Positions 11,030 to 23,412 are shown, counted from the stretch's first letter. The stretch is 64,000 nt of DNA from Datura wrightii (GCA_035772735.1 JASDFA010000019.1:70222001-70286000); one strand, 5' to 3'. Numbers and translations are program-made. The notes: generated by a model not told the origin, from the letters alone.

Positions 11030-12823
11030 TACTCTTGCTCACTCTTGCAGCTCTGAAATGTATGCATCATGAGCTCGCAGGCTCTCTATTCTCACCCATT
11101 TTCTTTCCTTCTTCTTTTTTTTTCTTTTTCTTCGAGGGATCATTTTCATCCTCCTCCAAGACGCTCTTCTTTCCTTTTCCTCCACTTGTACTCGATGGGA
11201 CCCAGTATGCCTCCAAATCAAGCTACTCATAGAGCTTAGCATCTAAGTATGAAAGAGTGGGAGTTGCTATGTTCGTCGTCTGTCTAGACGACAGCTCAGT
11301 CACTTTGCTCTGAAGACCTCCCAGTCCCTCTTGGAGGCTACTAGTATCTGGATACTCCACTAAGCGCTCACTGAACATTCCCTCAAATCCATCTATCTGC
11401 CCATGCAACCCTCTCATGGCTTTCTCAATTTCTGCTTTCACCTAGAGATTGACATTTTCCATCATTGATTGTATTTTTCTTTCATATACTGTTAGCCTCT
11501 TTGCCAATTTGTAGAGGAATTCATGAGGTACCACAACATATCCAGCTGGTGTCTGGGTCTTAAGACCCATTGGTGGTGCAGTTGAAGCGCTGGGAGCTGC
11601 TATGAATGACTAGCCTCTGTCCTCTTCCCTCTAATCAATGGCTCTTCATTAGAATGCACCTTAAGACCTGCTCCCATACATAACCTAAACACGAGACGTG
11701 GGAATGGGATAGTAGTGGTCAATCCCATAGCCTGATCTCAAATCTCCTCTGAAATGACCCTCGAAATGTTGATGGCATATCTTGACATAATACATGCCAC
11801 CAATGATGCTCTATCTACATTGAGGGTGTTTTCGCTTATAATGCCAAACTATGGTGAACTAGCATCTAGAAGGCCATCTCTATGAAATTTAGCAAAGATT
11901 TCATGACCTTCTTTCCGCTAGTCACCCATTCATTGCTTCCTTATCCTTTGCTAAGACTTGACTAAACATTTAAATTTGCTATGCTTCTCCTCATGGTCCA
12001 GTTGCTTTATCCTCTTTAGGACATCTATTCTGTATTCGAACTCAATTGTCAATTCCGATACTCTGAACTGAGGCCCATATAATATCCGAGCAATTGTGCG
12101 TTCAGAGATGTCAACTGTGTGACCTCACACTATCATGCTCTCAGGCTTGTGCTATTCTTTGACTATTTTCCCACCTTTTGATTTCTGCTCCATTGTGGCC
12201 AAGTAATTAGGATAGAACTCTCAAACTAGGTCAAGACTATATTTATCTAAGGTCCTAGCCATCCACTCAAATCCATAGAAGTTGAATATCCGCTTCATTC
12301 ACTCAACCTCATTCAAGGAAATAATGAGGATCCGAAGTTCTTCCTGTATACTCCGCCTTGGGTAATTCTCTGAGGTTAGAGCAAGTCCCTGCTAATATAT
12401 TTCTAGAGCACTGGGTACTCTCCACCTAATATTACGGATTGCTAGAGGCAGGATCTCCGTGGCCTCTTCCTCCTCAGACTCTACCTCACTGTATCCATCT
12501 TCGGAATGGGTCTCCTCGGACCCTTCTTCATTATTAGATCAACTCCCGGACTCTTGGACTTGTTCCTCAGCTCCCTCCTCATACTGGGGAGCGTCAACAG
12601 ATGTGGCTGTGGTTGCCTTGGCTTGGGCTTTAGCTTGAGCCCTAGTGGTCCGTAGCTCATCGGTGTCTGATGTCTCAACTCTGTACTCCTCCATCGAACC
12701 ACTAGGGGAGCTTCCTTCTTGTTCAGAGTCGTAGGGCTCATGTCTCAGTGCCCTCTGAGTAGCTATCTCAGCTCTAACTTTCTTGTCTTGGGCAGATTTG
12801 GTCGCTCTTTTCTTCATTGTCAT
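11030..12823 (-). pseudogene. ORF2 of element A ('putative plant transposon protein' type), decayed
   Basis: Starts at ATG 12823-12821, six bases after a conserved splice acceptor (AG then GTACC, then ATG). The N-terminus is basic (MTMKKRATKSAQDKK), then a long acidic, S/E/D-rich and A-rich segment to about 12490. The conserved middle is broken by stops but still shows RIFNFYGFEWM, EFYPNYLATME, HTVDISERTIARILYGPQF, NTLNVDRASLVAC and RYAINISRVIS. The 11441-11223 stretch looks helical and coiled-coil-like (IEKAMRGLHGQIDGFEG). Full length would be near 600 residues. Function is unknown: no DDE transposase, RT or helicase motif is visible, and the family name reflects only its occurrence in mobile elements. 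Its counterpart in B is at 43745-45700 and a shorter relative is at 28262-29481. Confidence 0.75.
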
Positions 12824-12828
12824 GGTAC

Positions 12829-13631
12829 CTATGGAGAAATTTGGTTAGTATGTTTGATCTTAGAAAAAGAAAGCAAGAAAATACCCTCTGAATTTTTACA
12901 TGGGTCTTCAGTACGAGTCATACCTAGAAGGTACCATCCGTACTAAGACTCGTAGTATCTTGGATCACAGTCACGACTCTGAGGTATGACTCGTACCATG
13001 AAGGTACAATCTGTGCCATGGGTCGTATGGGGATACCCCTCGAAAACCATTATTTTGTATTTGTTTCACAACTCATGGTATGACTCATAAGTCGATTCCA
13101 TGAGTCGTACTAAGGGTTGTACAGTTGCCTTTGGACTTGACCCTTTCATATTTTTGGTACGATTGCTAGGTACGACTCATAGTAGGCCACGAGTCGTACT
13201 AGGTTCTGTGGCAATTAATTTACATAAATTTGTCTTGGGATGGTCCTATCGAGCCATCCTACGAGTCATAGTATGAACCCACGAGTCGTAGGAAGGCTTG
13301 TAAAGCCTGTCCTTGCCTTTGTTCATGTTAGTTGTGCAGGTAAGTTCGAGTTTTATTGGGTAGTCATAATTCCCCAATCTAGGCATGCATTTTTCACACT
13401 TTTACAACTACCCAGTTCTTCCATAATGATTCACAACCCGTAACTCAAGTTCTTTACAATTTATGTTCGAATTCTAAGCATTCTTGAATTTCTACCCAGT
13501 TAACACAATCACATAGCAAGTTACTGATCATTTTCCTCATTATTTTTCATGAATTTTGGGAAATCACAGTCGAAAAGTACGTTCATATAATCACGAAGGC
13601 CTTTCACTCAACTTGAAGCATTACTACTTAC
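12829..13631 (-). other. Predicted leader intron upstream of ORF2 (element A)
   Basis: Minus-strand donor CAA|GTAAGTAG with GT at 13631, and acceptor TTCTCCATAG|GTACC ending at 12829, 803 nt. Donor and acceptor sequences match those of B (46386 and 45705). The 3' side of the acceptor also matches family 2. Part of the TACGACTCGTA array lies inside the intron. Confidence 0.6.
12895..13295 (-). promoter_or_regulatory. Internal TACGACTCGTA array 2 (element A, within leader intron)
   Basis: Dense variants such as GGTACGACTCATA and ACGAGTCGTACTAGG between about 12905 and 13290. It is the same motif as in the U3 of this family. Confidence 0.65.
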
Positions 13632-13889
13632 TTGCTTTTGCAAATTCTTGCTCAACTTCGTGCAAGATTCAGCGACTAGGGTAGGAATTTAGCTTGTGCA
13701 ATTTTAATCGTGCACAAATTCAAGCTTTATTGATTATTTTTCTTGAGTTACGGGTGTGTGGGATTCGTGGGAGGAAATCATGAGTTCAAGGTGTTTTATC
13801 ATGGGAGATGGGTCCAACAAATTTGGAATTTAAATCTGTTAAGGGCAAATTTAAGAATTCAGGTCAAGTCGGGTTGATTTAAAGAATTT

Positions 13890-14260
13890 GACCCGTCACG
13901 ACTCGTACCATGAGTCATACGTTGGAGCTACGACTCATCCCTAGGAATAATAGCAGAGATTTAAGAAAACTTACCTATGGACCTATGAGCACATCATACG
14001 ACTCGTACCATATAGGTACGAACCATACCACGACTTGTAGGTCACCTTAAACTGTAGTTCCATAATTTGCATAGTTCATACCTACAGTGAGTACCACGAC
14101 CCTTAAAATGGTGTTACGAGTCATAGGACCAACGTACAATAAACTCATGCACCAAGCCGTATCTCTTCTATTCACCACGACTCATACTACGGCCCATAAA
14201 ATGCTCTTATGAGTCTTATTGAGGCTCATAGTACAAGTTTGTACTAAAACTTTTCTGCAG
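13890..14260 (-). promoter_or_regulatory. Internal TACGACTCGTA array 1 (element A, before leader exon)
   Basis: Repeated ACGACTCGTACCATGAGTC-type motifs between the protease and the predicted ORF2 leader. In element sense it precedes an AT-rich stretch (GATTTAAATTCC) and a pyrimidine-rich leader. It occupies the same place as the array at 46620-46860 in B and the modules at 27207-27355 in family 2. Confidence 0.65.
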
Positions 14261-14306
14261 CCCATTTTTGTTTCACCTGCACACTGAGCACACATAAGTC
14301 AATAAA

Positions 14307-14440
14307 CTTGGATTGCCTCCCAAGAAGAGCTTGATTTAACATTGCAGCACGACGCAGATGGTTCGGTTACTCAGACTTCACCAAACCACCTCATGGGTTG
14401 CCTGCCAAGAAGCGCCTGATTTAACGTCGTAGCACGACGC
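14307..14440 (-). other. Two copies of the post-protease hairpin motif (element A)
   Basis: Copy 1 is at 14307-14356. Its sense RNA has CUUGGG-AGGCAA-UCCAAG (one G-U pair). Copy 2 is at 14393-14440. Its CGUCG/CGACG stem is intact (14425-14439), but the GGG arm is damaged to GGC. Between the boxes lies the conserved GUUAAAUCA-GCGCUUCU. Element B also has two copies. Confidence 0.65.
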
Positions 14441-14444
14441 AAGT

Positions 14445-16863
14445 CTCTTGAATACTCAGACTTCATCAAGAAACTCAGAATCATCCCCGATTGTTGAGAC
14501 CACCCTAAACTCATTGGGCTACTTCATTAACCGGAAGACATTGAAAGTGACCTCCTCTTTATTAAGCCTGAATTTTAGTTGGCTAGCCTCATCATCTACT
14601 AAAGCCCTCCCAATGGCAAGGAATGGTCTCCCCAAAATGATGGGACCTCAAAGTCAACCTCGAAATCTAGGATCACAAAGTCTGCTGGGAATATGAATCT
14701 GTCAACCTTGACAAGAACATCAAACAAGATCCCCACAGGCTTCTTCACAGTATGGCCAGCCATCAATGGCCGCATAGTAGTCGGTGTGGGGGCTCCCAAG
14801 CCCAGCTTCTTGAACATAGCTAATGACATTAGATTGATGCTGGCTCACAAGTCGTAGAGTACCTTCGCAAATTCAACATCACCAATAGTACATGGAATGG
14901 TGAAGGCACCTAGATCCTCCTTTTCCTGGATAAGGACTAGTGAGGATATGATGCAGAAATAATGCAAGTTACCCACCGGCTCATAGATCACAGACCTTTT
15001 CTTGGTAACAAGGTCATTCATAAATTTGGTGTATCCAGGTATCTGCTTCAATTCCTAGACCAATGGTATGTTCACAGATAATTGTTTAAGCATAGAAAGA
15101 AATTTCTAAAACTTACCACCTTCCACCTTCTTCTTAATTCTTTGAGGGAACGGTGGTGGTGGTCGTGAGATAGCCTTATAGATCTATGTGGCCCCTTGTT
15201 TCTTACTATTTTCAGCTTCAGACTCATTTCCACCAAGTGGAGCCTTAGTCAACTCAGCCTCTTCCTTAAACTCTTACTCAGCAACCTTATCATCATCATC
15301 AATCATGATCTCTTTCTTCCTTTGCATTTCAACTACAACAGGTAGAGGGGGATCAATTGTGGTCTTTCCACTCCTAGTCATCATAGTAATACTGTGACTA
15401 TCATTCTATGGATTTTGCACTGTGTTGATAGGTAGTGTTCCCTTTTTCCTAGGGTTCAGGGATGCCGATAGTTGACCTAACTGTTGCTCTATTTGCTTGA
15501 TAGTTGTGGCATGCGACTCAACTTTTTGGCCCATGCCAGATATATCTCCTCGAATGTCTTTCAGCTGCTCCTTAGTGGATCTCACCTTCTTGAGCATCTC
15601 AGCCATCATACTCTCTAATTTTGACGGTCCAACTTCACTCTCACGTGCATAGAAGGCACATACAATCCTGTCAGGTCATTGCGGTAACCATCATTCCTTC
15701 TCCATTCTCCTTCTTGCTCACAACCTCCGCGCCAAGTGTCCTGTCTAGACCCTTGGACATTGGCCCAAAACTTCCCCACCTAGTTGTCCAAAAAGTTTGC
15801 CTCCTCCTCGAAATTTGAATGCTCCGACCTCGGTTCATGTCCTTGAGATCCCACTGCATTAACCTTTTTAGCCCCGGTGTCCATGATACTCTTTTTGACC
15901 AAGTCTAATGATATACACATGTGGGTCAATTCCTGATCACACTCCTCCTCCTTCTTTCGTTGGTCTGGAGTCATACCAACAACATACGTACCGGCAGTTT
16001 CCTCCGCTTCCCTGGTGTGCCAAGCCTTGTTAGTTTTAGTCACTCTATCAACAATAGTAGATAACTTGTTACTACGTGTGACTCATGAGTGCTCCTCCTG
16101 CCGCAGTATCTGCTACAACTTTAGTGTTATTATTCAATAACCTATAAAAATCTCCAACAAACTGTCATCAGGAGTTTTATCGTTTAGGCACTTGGTCAAC
16201 TTCTTTTTAAATCTCAAGCAGGTTTCATGAAGTGCCTCCATTTTCAGTTGTCAGAAATTGTAGATCTCATCCTTAAGTTGTAGAATCCTGGAGGGTGGGA
16301 AGAACCTTTCAAGGAAAGCCTATTTGAGCTTCCTCCAGTTGGTAATGGAGTCATTGGGAAACTCTAATAACCATAAAGTGGCTTCCCTAGAAAGAGAGAA
16401 GGGGAAAAGTCTCAACCTTATTGAATCCTGACTGACACCAGGCAACCTGTATGCCTTACATATTCCGGCGAAGTTCATTAAGTGCAGGTTGGCATCATCC
16501 GCTACATGACTACTAAATACCCCTTTCATTTTCAGCAATTGTATCATGGTGCTAGTAATGTCAAACTTTGCCCAGCAGGCAAAGGTGGTGGTACGGTGGC
16601 TCCAGTTGACCCGACTTTATCAATATTTGGGTCATCCTCATCAAAGAACTGAGGGGCAAATCTCTGGCCTCTATTTCCCCTTCCATGGAAGCTAGAATTA
16701 ATAACTTCATCTAGAGCATCCTCGGCTTCCTAAAGTGCAGCTTGCCTAGCTTCTTCAGCAAGACAAGCCTCTATTTGCTCCTGATTCTCCATTCTTCACA
16801 CTGTTCGCTCTAATTCAAGATTAAGAGGTATTAGGGGGTTTCACTCCGTGGAGTACTTGGCAT
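14445..16863 (-). pseudogene. gag-protease polyprotein of element A, decayed
   Basis: Capsid and aspartic protease of an Athila/Tat-like element. The start is ATG 16863-16861 (MPSTPRSETP), shared with B at 49539. An internal ATG lies at 16792. The Gag core at 16547-16320 shows NFAGICKAY, IRLRLFPFSL and WLLEFPNDSITNW. A heptad-rich segment follows at 15609-15406 (MMAEMLKKVRSTKEQLKD). Protease is near 15051-14599. The active-site stretch YDLGASINLM has its glycine codon changed to TGA (YDL-stop-ASINLM). PADFVILDFEVD and a damaged ILGRPFL motif follow. Many stops and frameshifts. No RT follows the protease; instead come the hairpins and ORF2. Confidence 0.85.
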
Positions 16864-16968
16864 TCACCAAGAGACAACCTGTGGGTATCAAAGACAAAAA
16901 GAAAATGTAAATGCAGAAATAACAACAAAAAGTTAAACACAAGCACTTAATCTGATCTTAGACATATT

Positions 16969-16985
16969 CCGTAGCAGCGGTGCCA
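16969..16985 (-). other. Primer binding site of element A (degenerate, tRNA-Asp type)
   Basis: The minus strand reads TGGCACCGCTGCTACGG, five bases after the 5' LTR end. It is a mutated form of TGGCGCCGTTGCCGGGG, which is complementary to the 3' end of plant tRNA-Asp(GUC). The intact version is at 32832-32848. Confidence 0.7.
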
Positions 16986-17340
16986 CTTTTTGATAACGTT
17001 CAAATACACATTCCTGATAAAGTATGAAGCCGATGTTGTCAATAAAGAATCCAGCAATGGTTGGGGTCGAACCCACAAGGAATATGTCAAGAACTAGACT
17101 AATGTAGGTATTTAAGCTTTTAGCTATGTTATCTCTAAATTGGGGGTTTATATAAAAACAGTAGTAAAACAAGAGTGAAAATCAGTTGATGTTTACAAAG
17201 ATTTGCAATTAACTAGGGTAAGTGTTCCCCGCGGGTTCATAACTACTTCGAGTTTACACTTGTGATCCATCCCAATGCTTACTTGTAGAACTGATAACTA
17301 GGGTTCATCCAAACAACTAGTTATTCCCTATTGGATGACT

Positions 17341-19923
17341 TGTTATACCCCGTAGAATTCCCGGCACTTAGATGACCTATTCGCACGTTGGTTAAGCATA
17401 TTTGAAAGCCATACGTGCTAGGGAAAGGCCCGGAAAAAGATCGGACGAGAAACCCGTCGAACCATCGTGGGAGGAGCTGAGGCAGAGCCCCTCCGCGATG
17501 GCAGCGTGTCACGGAGGTGAGGCCTCCGCGATGGCTCCATGACACGTTGCCCGTGTCCAGGCCCAAGTATATAAAGCCCCCACTTCGGTTGGAAATCATT
17601 CCATACTTATAAAAATTTCCAGAAACGTAGTGAACAGAGGGAAAACGAAGGGAGATTATAAATTATCGTCCGATTACGCTGCCAAATGCTGCCTAAACCC
17701 AAATTAATCCTTGATACCAAGGTATTTAGCTGCAGAAAGCATTTCTACGGAGTTAGTTTCGCGAAATACGGCCGACGAATCGGCGAGCCGCCGAACTAAA
17801 GTAAGTAGAATTGCTATAAATTAATGTCTATGTGTTCCTAGCTGAGAAGTAAATATTTCTCCCTTCTGGGCCGCTGAAAAATAGCGAGTTTTTGACCGTC
17901 TTTCGATAAGCCTAAGTTTAGGCTATAAATTAAATCGAAAGTAACGTCACTCTTTACAATAACGTTGTATTTAGTATTGATTGACGTATTTATGAATGCA
18001 GTTGGGAGAAAATAGTTGAAGTACCAGCCGAGCCTCGTCCGACGGACGAATATTCAAAGATAAGGTATGTAAAGTTAAGTTTCCTCGGCAAGCTGAGTAA
18101 CCTCGAAGCAGTATAGTAATTTACAGACCAGTTGAATGTTTAGAAATCGATTATCATGTTATTTTGAATATTGGTGCAATATGAGAAGTTTTGGGTTGTA
18201 ACGTGTACGATACCTATCCGTACGATATAGATTCGGGCGTAAGTGATTAAGATTGCCCAGTATATTCAGTATATGATGTAATATGCCATGTTAAGATATT
18301 GTTGTGTTTAGCTGAAGCCTCGTGAAGTAGTACAGTATCCGTAAAGCATTTCAGACATAGCATAGCAACTAAATAAAGTTTAGAAAGCATGTTAGAAATA
18401 GGAAATCATGTTAATACAGAAACTCAGTAAATAGTATAGCTTTCAGCAGAAACACCTTCTTGTATAACCTTTGCCCCAGTACAGTTTGACAGGAGGCTAT
18501 ATTCATATTTATACTTACCTGTCTCAGCATGTATCAGACACTTATAGATTGCTATTATTAGCTCAGTATGTGATTTATATTATACCTTACACCTGTTAGC
18601 CTTAGCTTATGAGATACACAGACAGCATGATTAGTTGAGACCGTTGTATTGATTGGGGTTGGATTACCTAGCATCCCTGACCGCCCAGGGTTAATAGCTG
18701 TATCGACTCGTCCGCCAGAGGATGAGGATACGTCACTCTACGGAGTGATATGCCGTCCCGCAAGGGGATGAAGATGGGATGCCAGTTTCCCCATATTGTG
18801 CCTTGGTCGGCCCTTATACACCCCCGTCGAGCGGGTACGCCCGGGGTGTTGATTTAGAGTCCTTCGGACTCAGGTACAGTTATAGTCAGGGGCTCAGCGA
18901 GCCCAAGTGCATACCCAGGGACCGGCAGGATGCTTACAACCACTATAGGAGATGGGATGACCAGGGTAGGGGCATAGATTCTGTGTTGATTGTACCTCCC
19001 GGCTTATGGGGGCTGGGTAAGGTTTGTGTGTGCTATGTTATGTTATATATGCTATGCTATGTTTTATTAGACGCGAGTGGGTTGGTAGTAGAATGATACG
19101 CCTCTAGGTATGATTCCTACTTCCTTCGGTATCAGTAAGAACAGGTACGATCTACATCATCAGATAGTTAAGTTATTCCTCCTACTTCAGCTTCATCAGT
19201 CATATTATTGCTTTCAGATGTTGTTTTCAGTTATATTATTTCAGTTGCTTTACATACTTAGTACCAGTGGTACTGACGCCCAGTGGGGCGCTGCATTACT
19301 TGCCTGCAGGTACTCCTAGACGAGCAGGCGATTCTACGTGACTCCCTGTCAACGGTTGAGTATTCAGCTCCAGTCATCCGGAGGCTGATTTTCAGAGGTG
19401 TAGTTCAGTTCCTTTTGTTGTATATAGAATGGGTAGGTCGGGGCCCTGTCCCGATCAGTTCTATTACTATTCCTAGAGGCTTGCATTCTATATGAAATCC
19501 CTGTGGTCAGATGAGCCGGTCGTGTGGGGCCGTGCAGTTGTATAGTTGTCTTTACTCTTTCTTACTTTTGTGATGGTCGTGTGGGGCCATAGTTGTCAGT
19601 AGTGGTGACCTTGCCGGTCACGTAGCTTCTTTTTGTGCTTTATGATTAAGTTGCAGATAACTAGACAGCATGGTGGCCTTGTCGGCCCGTATAGGTTTCC
19701 CTGAATTACTATGTTTCTGGCTAGCTGCTAAGACAGGTACAGAAGGCTATAGGCCAATGGGCCGGGGGCTGTATTTACAGCCGTTATATAGCCCTTTGTT
19801 TCTAGAAATGTGGGTTAGAGCCAGCCAGGCGCCAGATGCGCCCAGGCTTAACAGTCTAGCAGGTTAGGTCTTAGTAGGGCACCAGGTGCCAGTCATGCCC
19901 CCCTCCCAAGGTGGGGTGTGACA
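17341..19923 (+). mobile_element. Tekay solo LTR with TGACT target duplication
   Basis: Starts TGTTATACCCCGTAG and ends GGGGTGTGACA, 2583 bp. It is flanked by TGACT at 17336-17340 and 19924-19928. No internal sequence is present, so it arose by LTR-LTR recombination. It is very similar to 38040-40578. U3 module at 17488-17549, TATATAAAG at 17568-17576. Pseudo-ORFs at 18779-19096 and 19283-19867 are LTR sequence. Confidence 0.95.
17488..17549 (+). promoter_or_regulatory. CTCCGCG / CCGTGACACG module upstream of TATA (solo LTR)
   Basis: CCCCTCCGCGATGG, GCGTGTCACGGAGG, CCTCCGCGATGG and CTCCATGACACGTTG in tandem, ending 18 bp before TATATAAAG (17568). Confidence 0.65.
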
Positions 19924-20544
19924 TGACTATACTCAACCACCGAGTTAGGTCTCATGCGTGATTTCAATTTAACAGTTACCAATTTATTCCAAATTAACTA
20001 TCCAGCGACCGCAACTCAAGTTATATAATAATCATGAAAATCAAGGCTTTCTTGTACTTCTATTTTCCTATTCTTTACTTCTCTAGGTTCAAGCAAGTAA
20101 AGAATTTGGGCAAGTCTTAACGTTGCTCTTTTTTAAGAAACATTGAAGATGAAGAGAATGCAATATAAGCGTTTAGGATTGGTTTCGAATCACTTTGTGT
20201 AACCGTAGTTCGTTAATCCACCATGGTCCCCACTACCCTAGTTGTGGAGGTTTTAGCCTCTCATGATTGTAAGATAATTGAAGTATTCATAGACAAACAC
20301 ATAATTTAATACTTACAATGATGATTGGAATTAAATCTTTGAATATTGCAAGAAAAGATGATGAACAAATTCAAGAACAATTTGAGAAAATCAAAGTTAA
20401 GATCCCAAGAATTGCTCTTCAATATTATCAAAAACTTATTATAAACTGCTAATGATCGACCTTCTAACTAAAATAAACCTAAAAACATTTATAAAAATAA
20501 TAAAATCATTTTTCCAAGTTAACAGGGAAATACCCAAATATTGC

Positions 20545-21065
20545 GCCGACTCCTCATATGACGTGTAACAAGATTGTATGGGTCGTTCCTTGTCTCATAC
20601 ATCCTTTGGCTTCTGCAGAATTTGCTAACTGTTGGCCTCTAGTACGACTCGTAACAAGATCCTATGAGTCATACAATCAAATCATGGTTGATATTGAGAA
20701 CTCTGGCATCTTCTAAAGATTTCTACGAATGTCTTGGTACGTGTCGTACCTTGCTCCTATGACTCGTAACAGCTTGTCGTGACATGAGATCTGCCATGTC
20801 CCAAAAATCTCTGAAGTTCTCCATGGCTCTTAGTATGGGTCATAGGTAGATGTTATGATTTGTAATTGCTACCCGTACAAGGAGATTTCAATTGTACAAG
20901 TTTCACTAAAATATTCTACAACTCATGTTATGGCTCATACCAGGATGGTATGGCTCGTACTGAAAGTCGTAATTTTCTTTTGCCTTATATGAATCTTCTG
21001 GAATTTTCCATGAGTCTCAATACGGCTCATACAATCTTGGTAAGGCTCTTACTAAAATCTGTACT
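20545..21065 (-). promoter_or_regulatory. TACGACTCGTA array in U3 (element A, 5' LTR)
   Basis: Counterpart of 8655-9165. Examples are AGTACGACTCGTAAC near 20641 and GGCTCGTACTG near 20952. It is upstream, in element sense, of the AT-rich promoter at about 20480-20500. Confidence 0.6.
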
Positions 21066-21237
21066 AGGCCCAAAATCTGCAACTTCTATGCACCTTCTGC
21101 ACATTTTCACTCCAACACCTATTTTCCCTGAAAACAAAGTAAAAGAACCTCATATCCATATAAACACACCTAAGTCCATGTTATTTTTTTCAGTTTTAAG
21201 TGTCGAAAGTGCTATAAACTCATAGCACATCATGAAC

Positions 21238-21300
21238 TCAAAACAAGACTAAATATGGGCAAAACCATGACAAATGGGCATAGGAATATGCCCAACATTA
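21238..21300 (-). mobile_element. Family 3 solo LTR, right part
   Basis: The last 63 bp of the LTR that begins at 6177. It matches 57336-57398 of element C and ends AACATTA, then GCGGG. Confidence 0.75.
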
Positions 21301-22932
21301 GCGGGATTTATAGTAGTAGTTTTTCATGCTAGATAATAGTGCAACCCTTGATTATTATTGTAAGTTCTTTTACAAGGTAGTCATTGAACCGTGATTTTCT
21401 TTTTAGTCACAAGTAGAGACTTTTTTCGACAACGGATGGATAATGATCTTCTTGAGGGAATTAGTCATTAGGTTGAGACTTTCTTTGAAAATAGATGGAT
21501 AATGAGGGAATTAATCATTAGGTTGAAGTAAAGGATGCAAGCCCTGAACATCATTTGAATGATAAGTACTTGACCTAGGTAAACTATAGATAAGATGGGC
21601 AACTCTCCAAGTGCATAAATTTTTAGACTAATTTTTTTAGACACTCAAGTTCTTTTACTTGACTCTAGACTAATACTTTTTCTTAAAATGGTGTTCATTG
21701 TATTCGGTTGTCGTTTCTATGTAGAGGGGAGCCATTTTGGATCATCTGTGTGCCATGTGTGGTGAGATATAATTTGTATTCCATGTAGCATATAGATGTC
21801 TAAAATTTGTCTGGTGTCTTTGTGAAGTGAAACGAGGTACGTGAGTATAGAAAATGACATAAGCATTTGTATAATATGCCTTGATGCTTGACTATATATT
21901 TGCCTACCCTGACGCTATCCATAGTTAGCCCTTTTGATAAGTTGTTGCCGTGTTTTGGCAAATTTTAAGCTAACTATTGTGACATTTTTGAGCCATCCAC
22001 TACTGCATTTTAACTAAATAAACTATGTATTTTTGATGATATTAAACTGATTTGAATAGGTATTATAAGGCTAATCAAAATCAATTGAAGTTGAGGCCAC
22101 GTCCCTTCGAAATAGTTGTCCCTTGATTTGGGCCCTCAAAAAGGGTTGACAATTAAATATCTAAATAACAGGTAAGGCAAGAAAATTTGTGGTATCATGT
22201 CTAGGCAACTAAGAAGGCTGATAAGTCATCAGTTAGTATCCATGGCATGACCTAAATTTCTTTCGTCACAATACGAAATAAAGATTTGAGCTCTCTAATC
22301 AAAACTTTCATTGTTTTGATTCAAATATGTAGGGCATCATTATATTATATTCTAACACCTCACTTTAAGGGTATATCTTTCAACTAATCATTTCCTCTAA
22401 TTTTACAAGGTATACTTACCCAATAAATATGGAATAACTAGACAGAGAAAAAGAACAATTGAAGGCCCAAATTGTTAGGACAAAGAAGGAGCAAAGAGGG
22501 CTAAAAAATTCCCTCACCTTATTTGTTCAACTACTTGTACTTGTTAGAGTGAAACAAGTTACTAACATTTATGTTATTTTGATGAGTTTCCATAGAAAGT
22601 AGATTTATTTCTAAAAATTATCTTCTAGTATAGATTTAAATCAAATATTATTTATTAATTAAAATAAATTATCTCGACATTAACTACGAGCACATATTAT
22701 TATTACTATTATTATTGTTATTATTATTATTATTATTATGTTCTTACATCACCTGATATACACCTCGGTATATTTTATACATCATATATATTCCTCATAT
22801 ATTGTACAATATTCTCATATATGCCTGCTACTTTCATACACTCTAATATACATCTTATAGTCACATATACATATTAATCTACATAGTCCCATATACATCT
22901 GATAGTCACATATACATATTACTCTGCATATT
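21301..22932 (+). mobile_element. Post-ORF2 region of remnant E, right half; otherwise no gene
   Basis: Around 21380-21500 it shares a box (GTCAC..., GATGGATAATGA-CTTCTTGAGGGAATTAGTCATTAGG) with the region after ORF2 in family 2 (29950-30010) and in C (58740-58810, minus). This supports E as a plus-strand element interrupted at 6177. From about 21550 to 22932 I recognise nothing else except AT-rich DNA and an ATT microsatellite. No coding region is seen. Confidence 0.5.
22695..22739. repeat. ATT trinucleotide microsatellite
   Basis: About 45 bp of TAT/ATT repeats with a few interruptions. Confidence 0.9.
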
Positions 22933-23176
22933 TGATCTTGGGCAGATTTATATGCCCAAGTGATACTCAAACGTATCATTTTCGCCTTGTTTGTTATGCA
23001 ATGTGTATACATTTTCATGTAATTGGTAATAAAATGTGAATTTATACTAACCAACATGATTAGCATTGTTTTGTAGGTAAAATATGATTTTTAGGAGCTA
23101 AAATGCATGTTGGGACAATATCGGAGTTGGACTTGGATGCGAGCACGGAAAAGACATTGGAATGCGCAATGTAAAG

Positions 23177-23412
23177 GAGCTTCGCGATGGAGCCGTGCCA
23201 CGCGACCATCGCGGAGGCACACTGCCTGGAGAGTGATTAATTGGCAATTTACAGTGAAGCCTCGCGACAGCTCCGTGGCACGGAGATAAGCCTCCGCGTT
23301 GGCCTCTGTGCCACGTTGAGGCTATATTCCCGGACCCTGGATTTCCAGTAAGGGTCCGCGTCCACGCCGTGTCATGGAGGCAGTGCTCCGCGTTGGCCTC
23401 CGTGACACGTTG
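23177..23412 (+). promoter_or_regulatory. Three palindromic CpG-rich modules in family 2 U3
   Basis: Variants of CTCCGCGTTGGCCTCCGTG and GTGACACGTTG at 23177-23217, 23258-23318 and 23354-23412. The last ends 28 bp before the TATA box. The module is repeated internally at 27207-27355. Confidence 0.7.

Larger units (their letters stand above)
16991..21232 (-). mobile_element. 5' LTR of element A, split by a Tekay solo LTR
   Basis: LTR sequence is 16991-17340 and 19929-21232, about 1.65 kb once 17341-19928 (insert plus one duplication) is removed. The plus-strand ends are TGATAACGTTC and GCACATCA. A TACGACTCGTA array is at about 20545-21065. The ORF at 20866-21225 lies in the array and is not a gene. 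Confidence 0.88.
7709..21237 (-). mobile_element. Element A: complete non-autonomous gag-protease-ORF2 LTR retrotransposon with target duplications
   Basis: The element body is 7714-21232, flanked by TGAAC at 7709-7713 and 21233-21237. On the minus strand the order is 5' LTR (16991-21232, split by a Tekay solo LTR), tRNA-Asp-type primer site, gag-protease, two hairpin motifs, motif arrays, leader intron, ORF2, internal polypurine tract, 3' region, 3' LTR (7714-9329). Without the insert it is about 10.9 kb. I find no reverse transcriptase or integrase coding. The two LTRs differ at roughly one base in ten by eye, so the insertion is old. Confidence 0.9.

Noticed and set aside
18779..19096. 105-codon ORF in the solo LTR
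   Set aside because: LTR sequence. The matching region at 39435-39617 is broken differently, so there is no coding constraint.
20866..21225. 119-codon ORF
   Set aside because: It covers the TACGACTCGTA array and LTR end of element A, and is not conserved in the other LTRs of the family.
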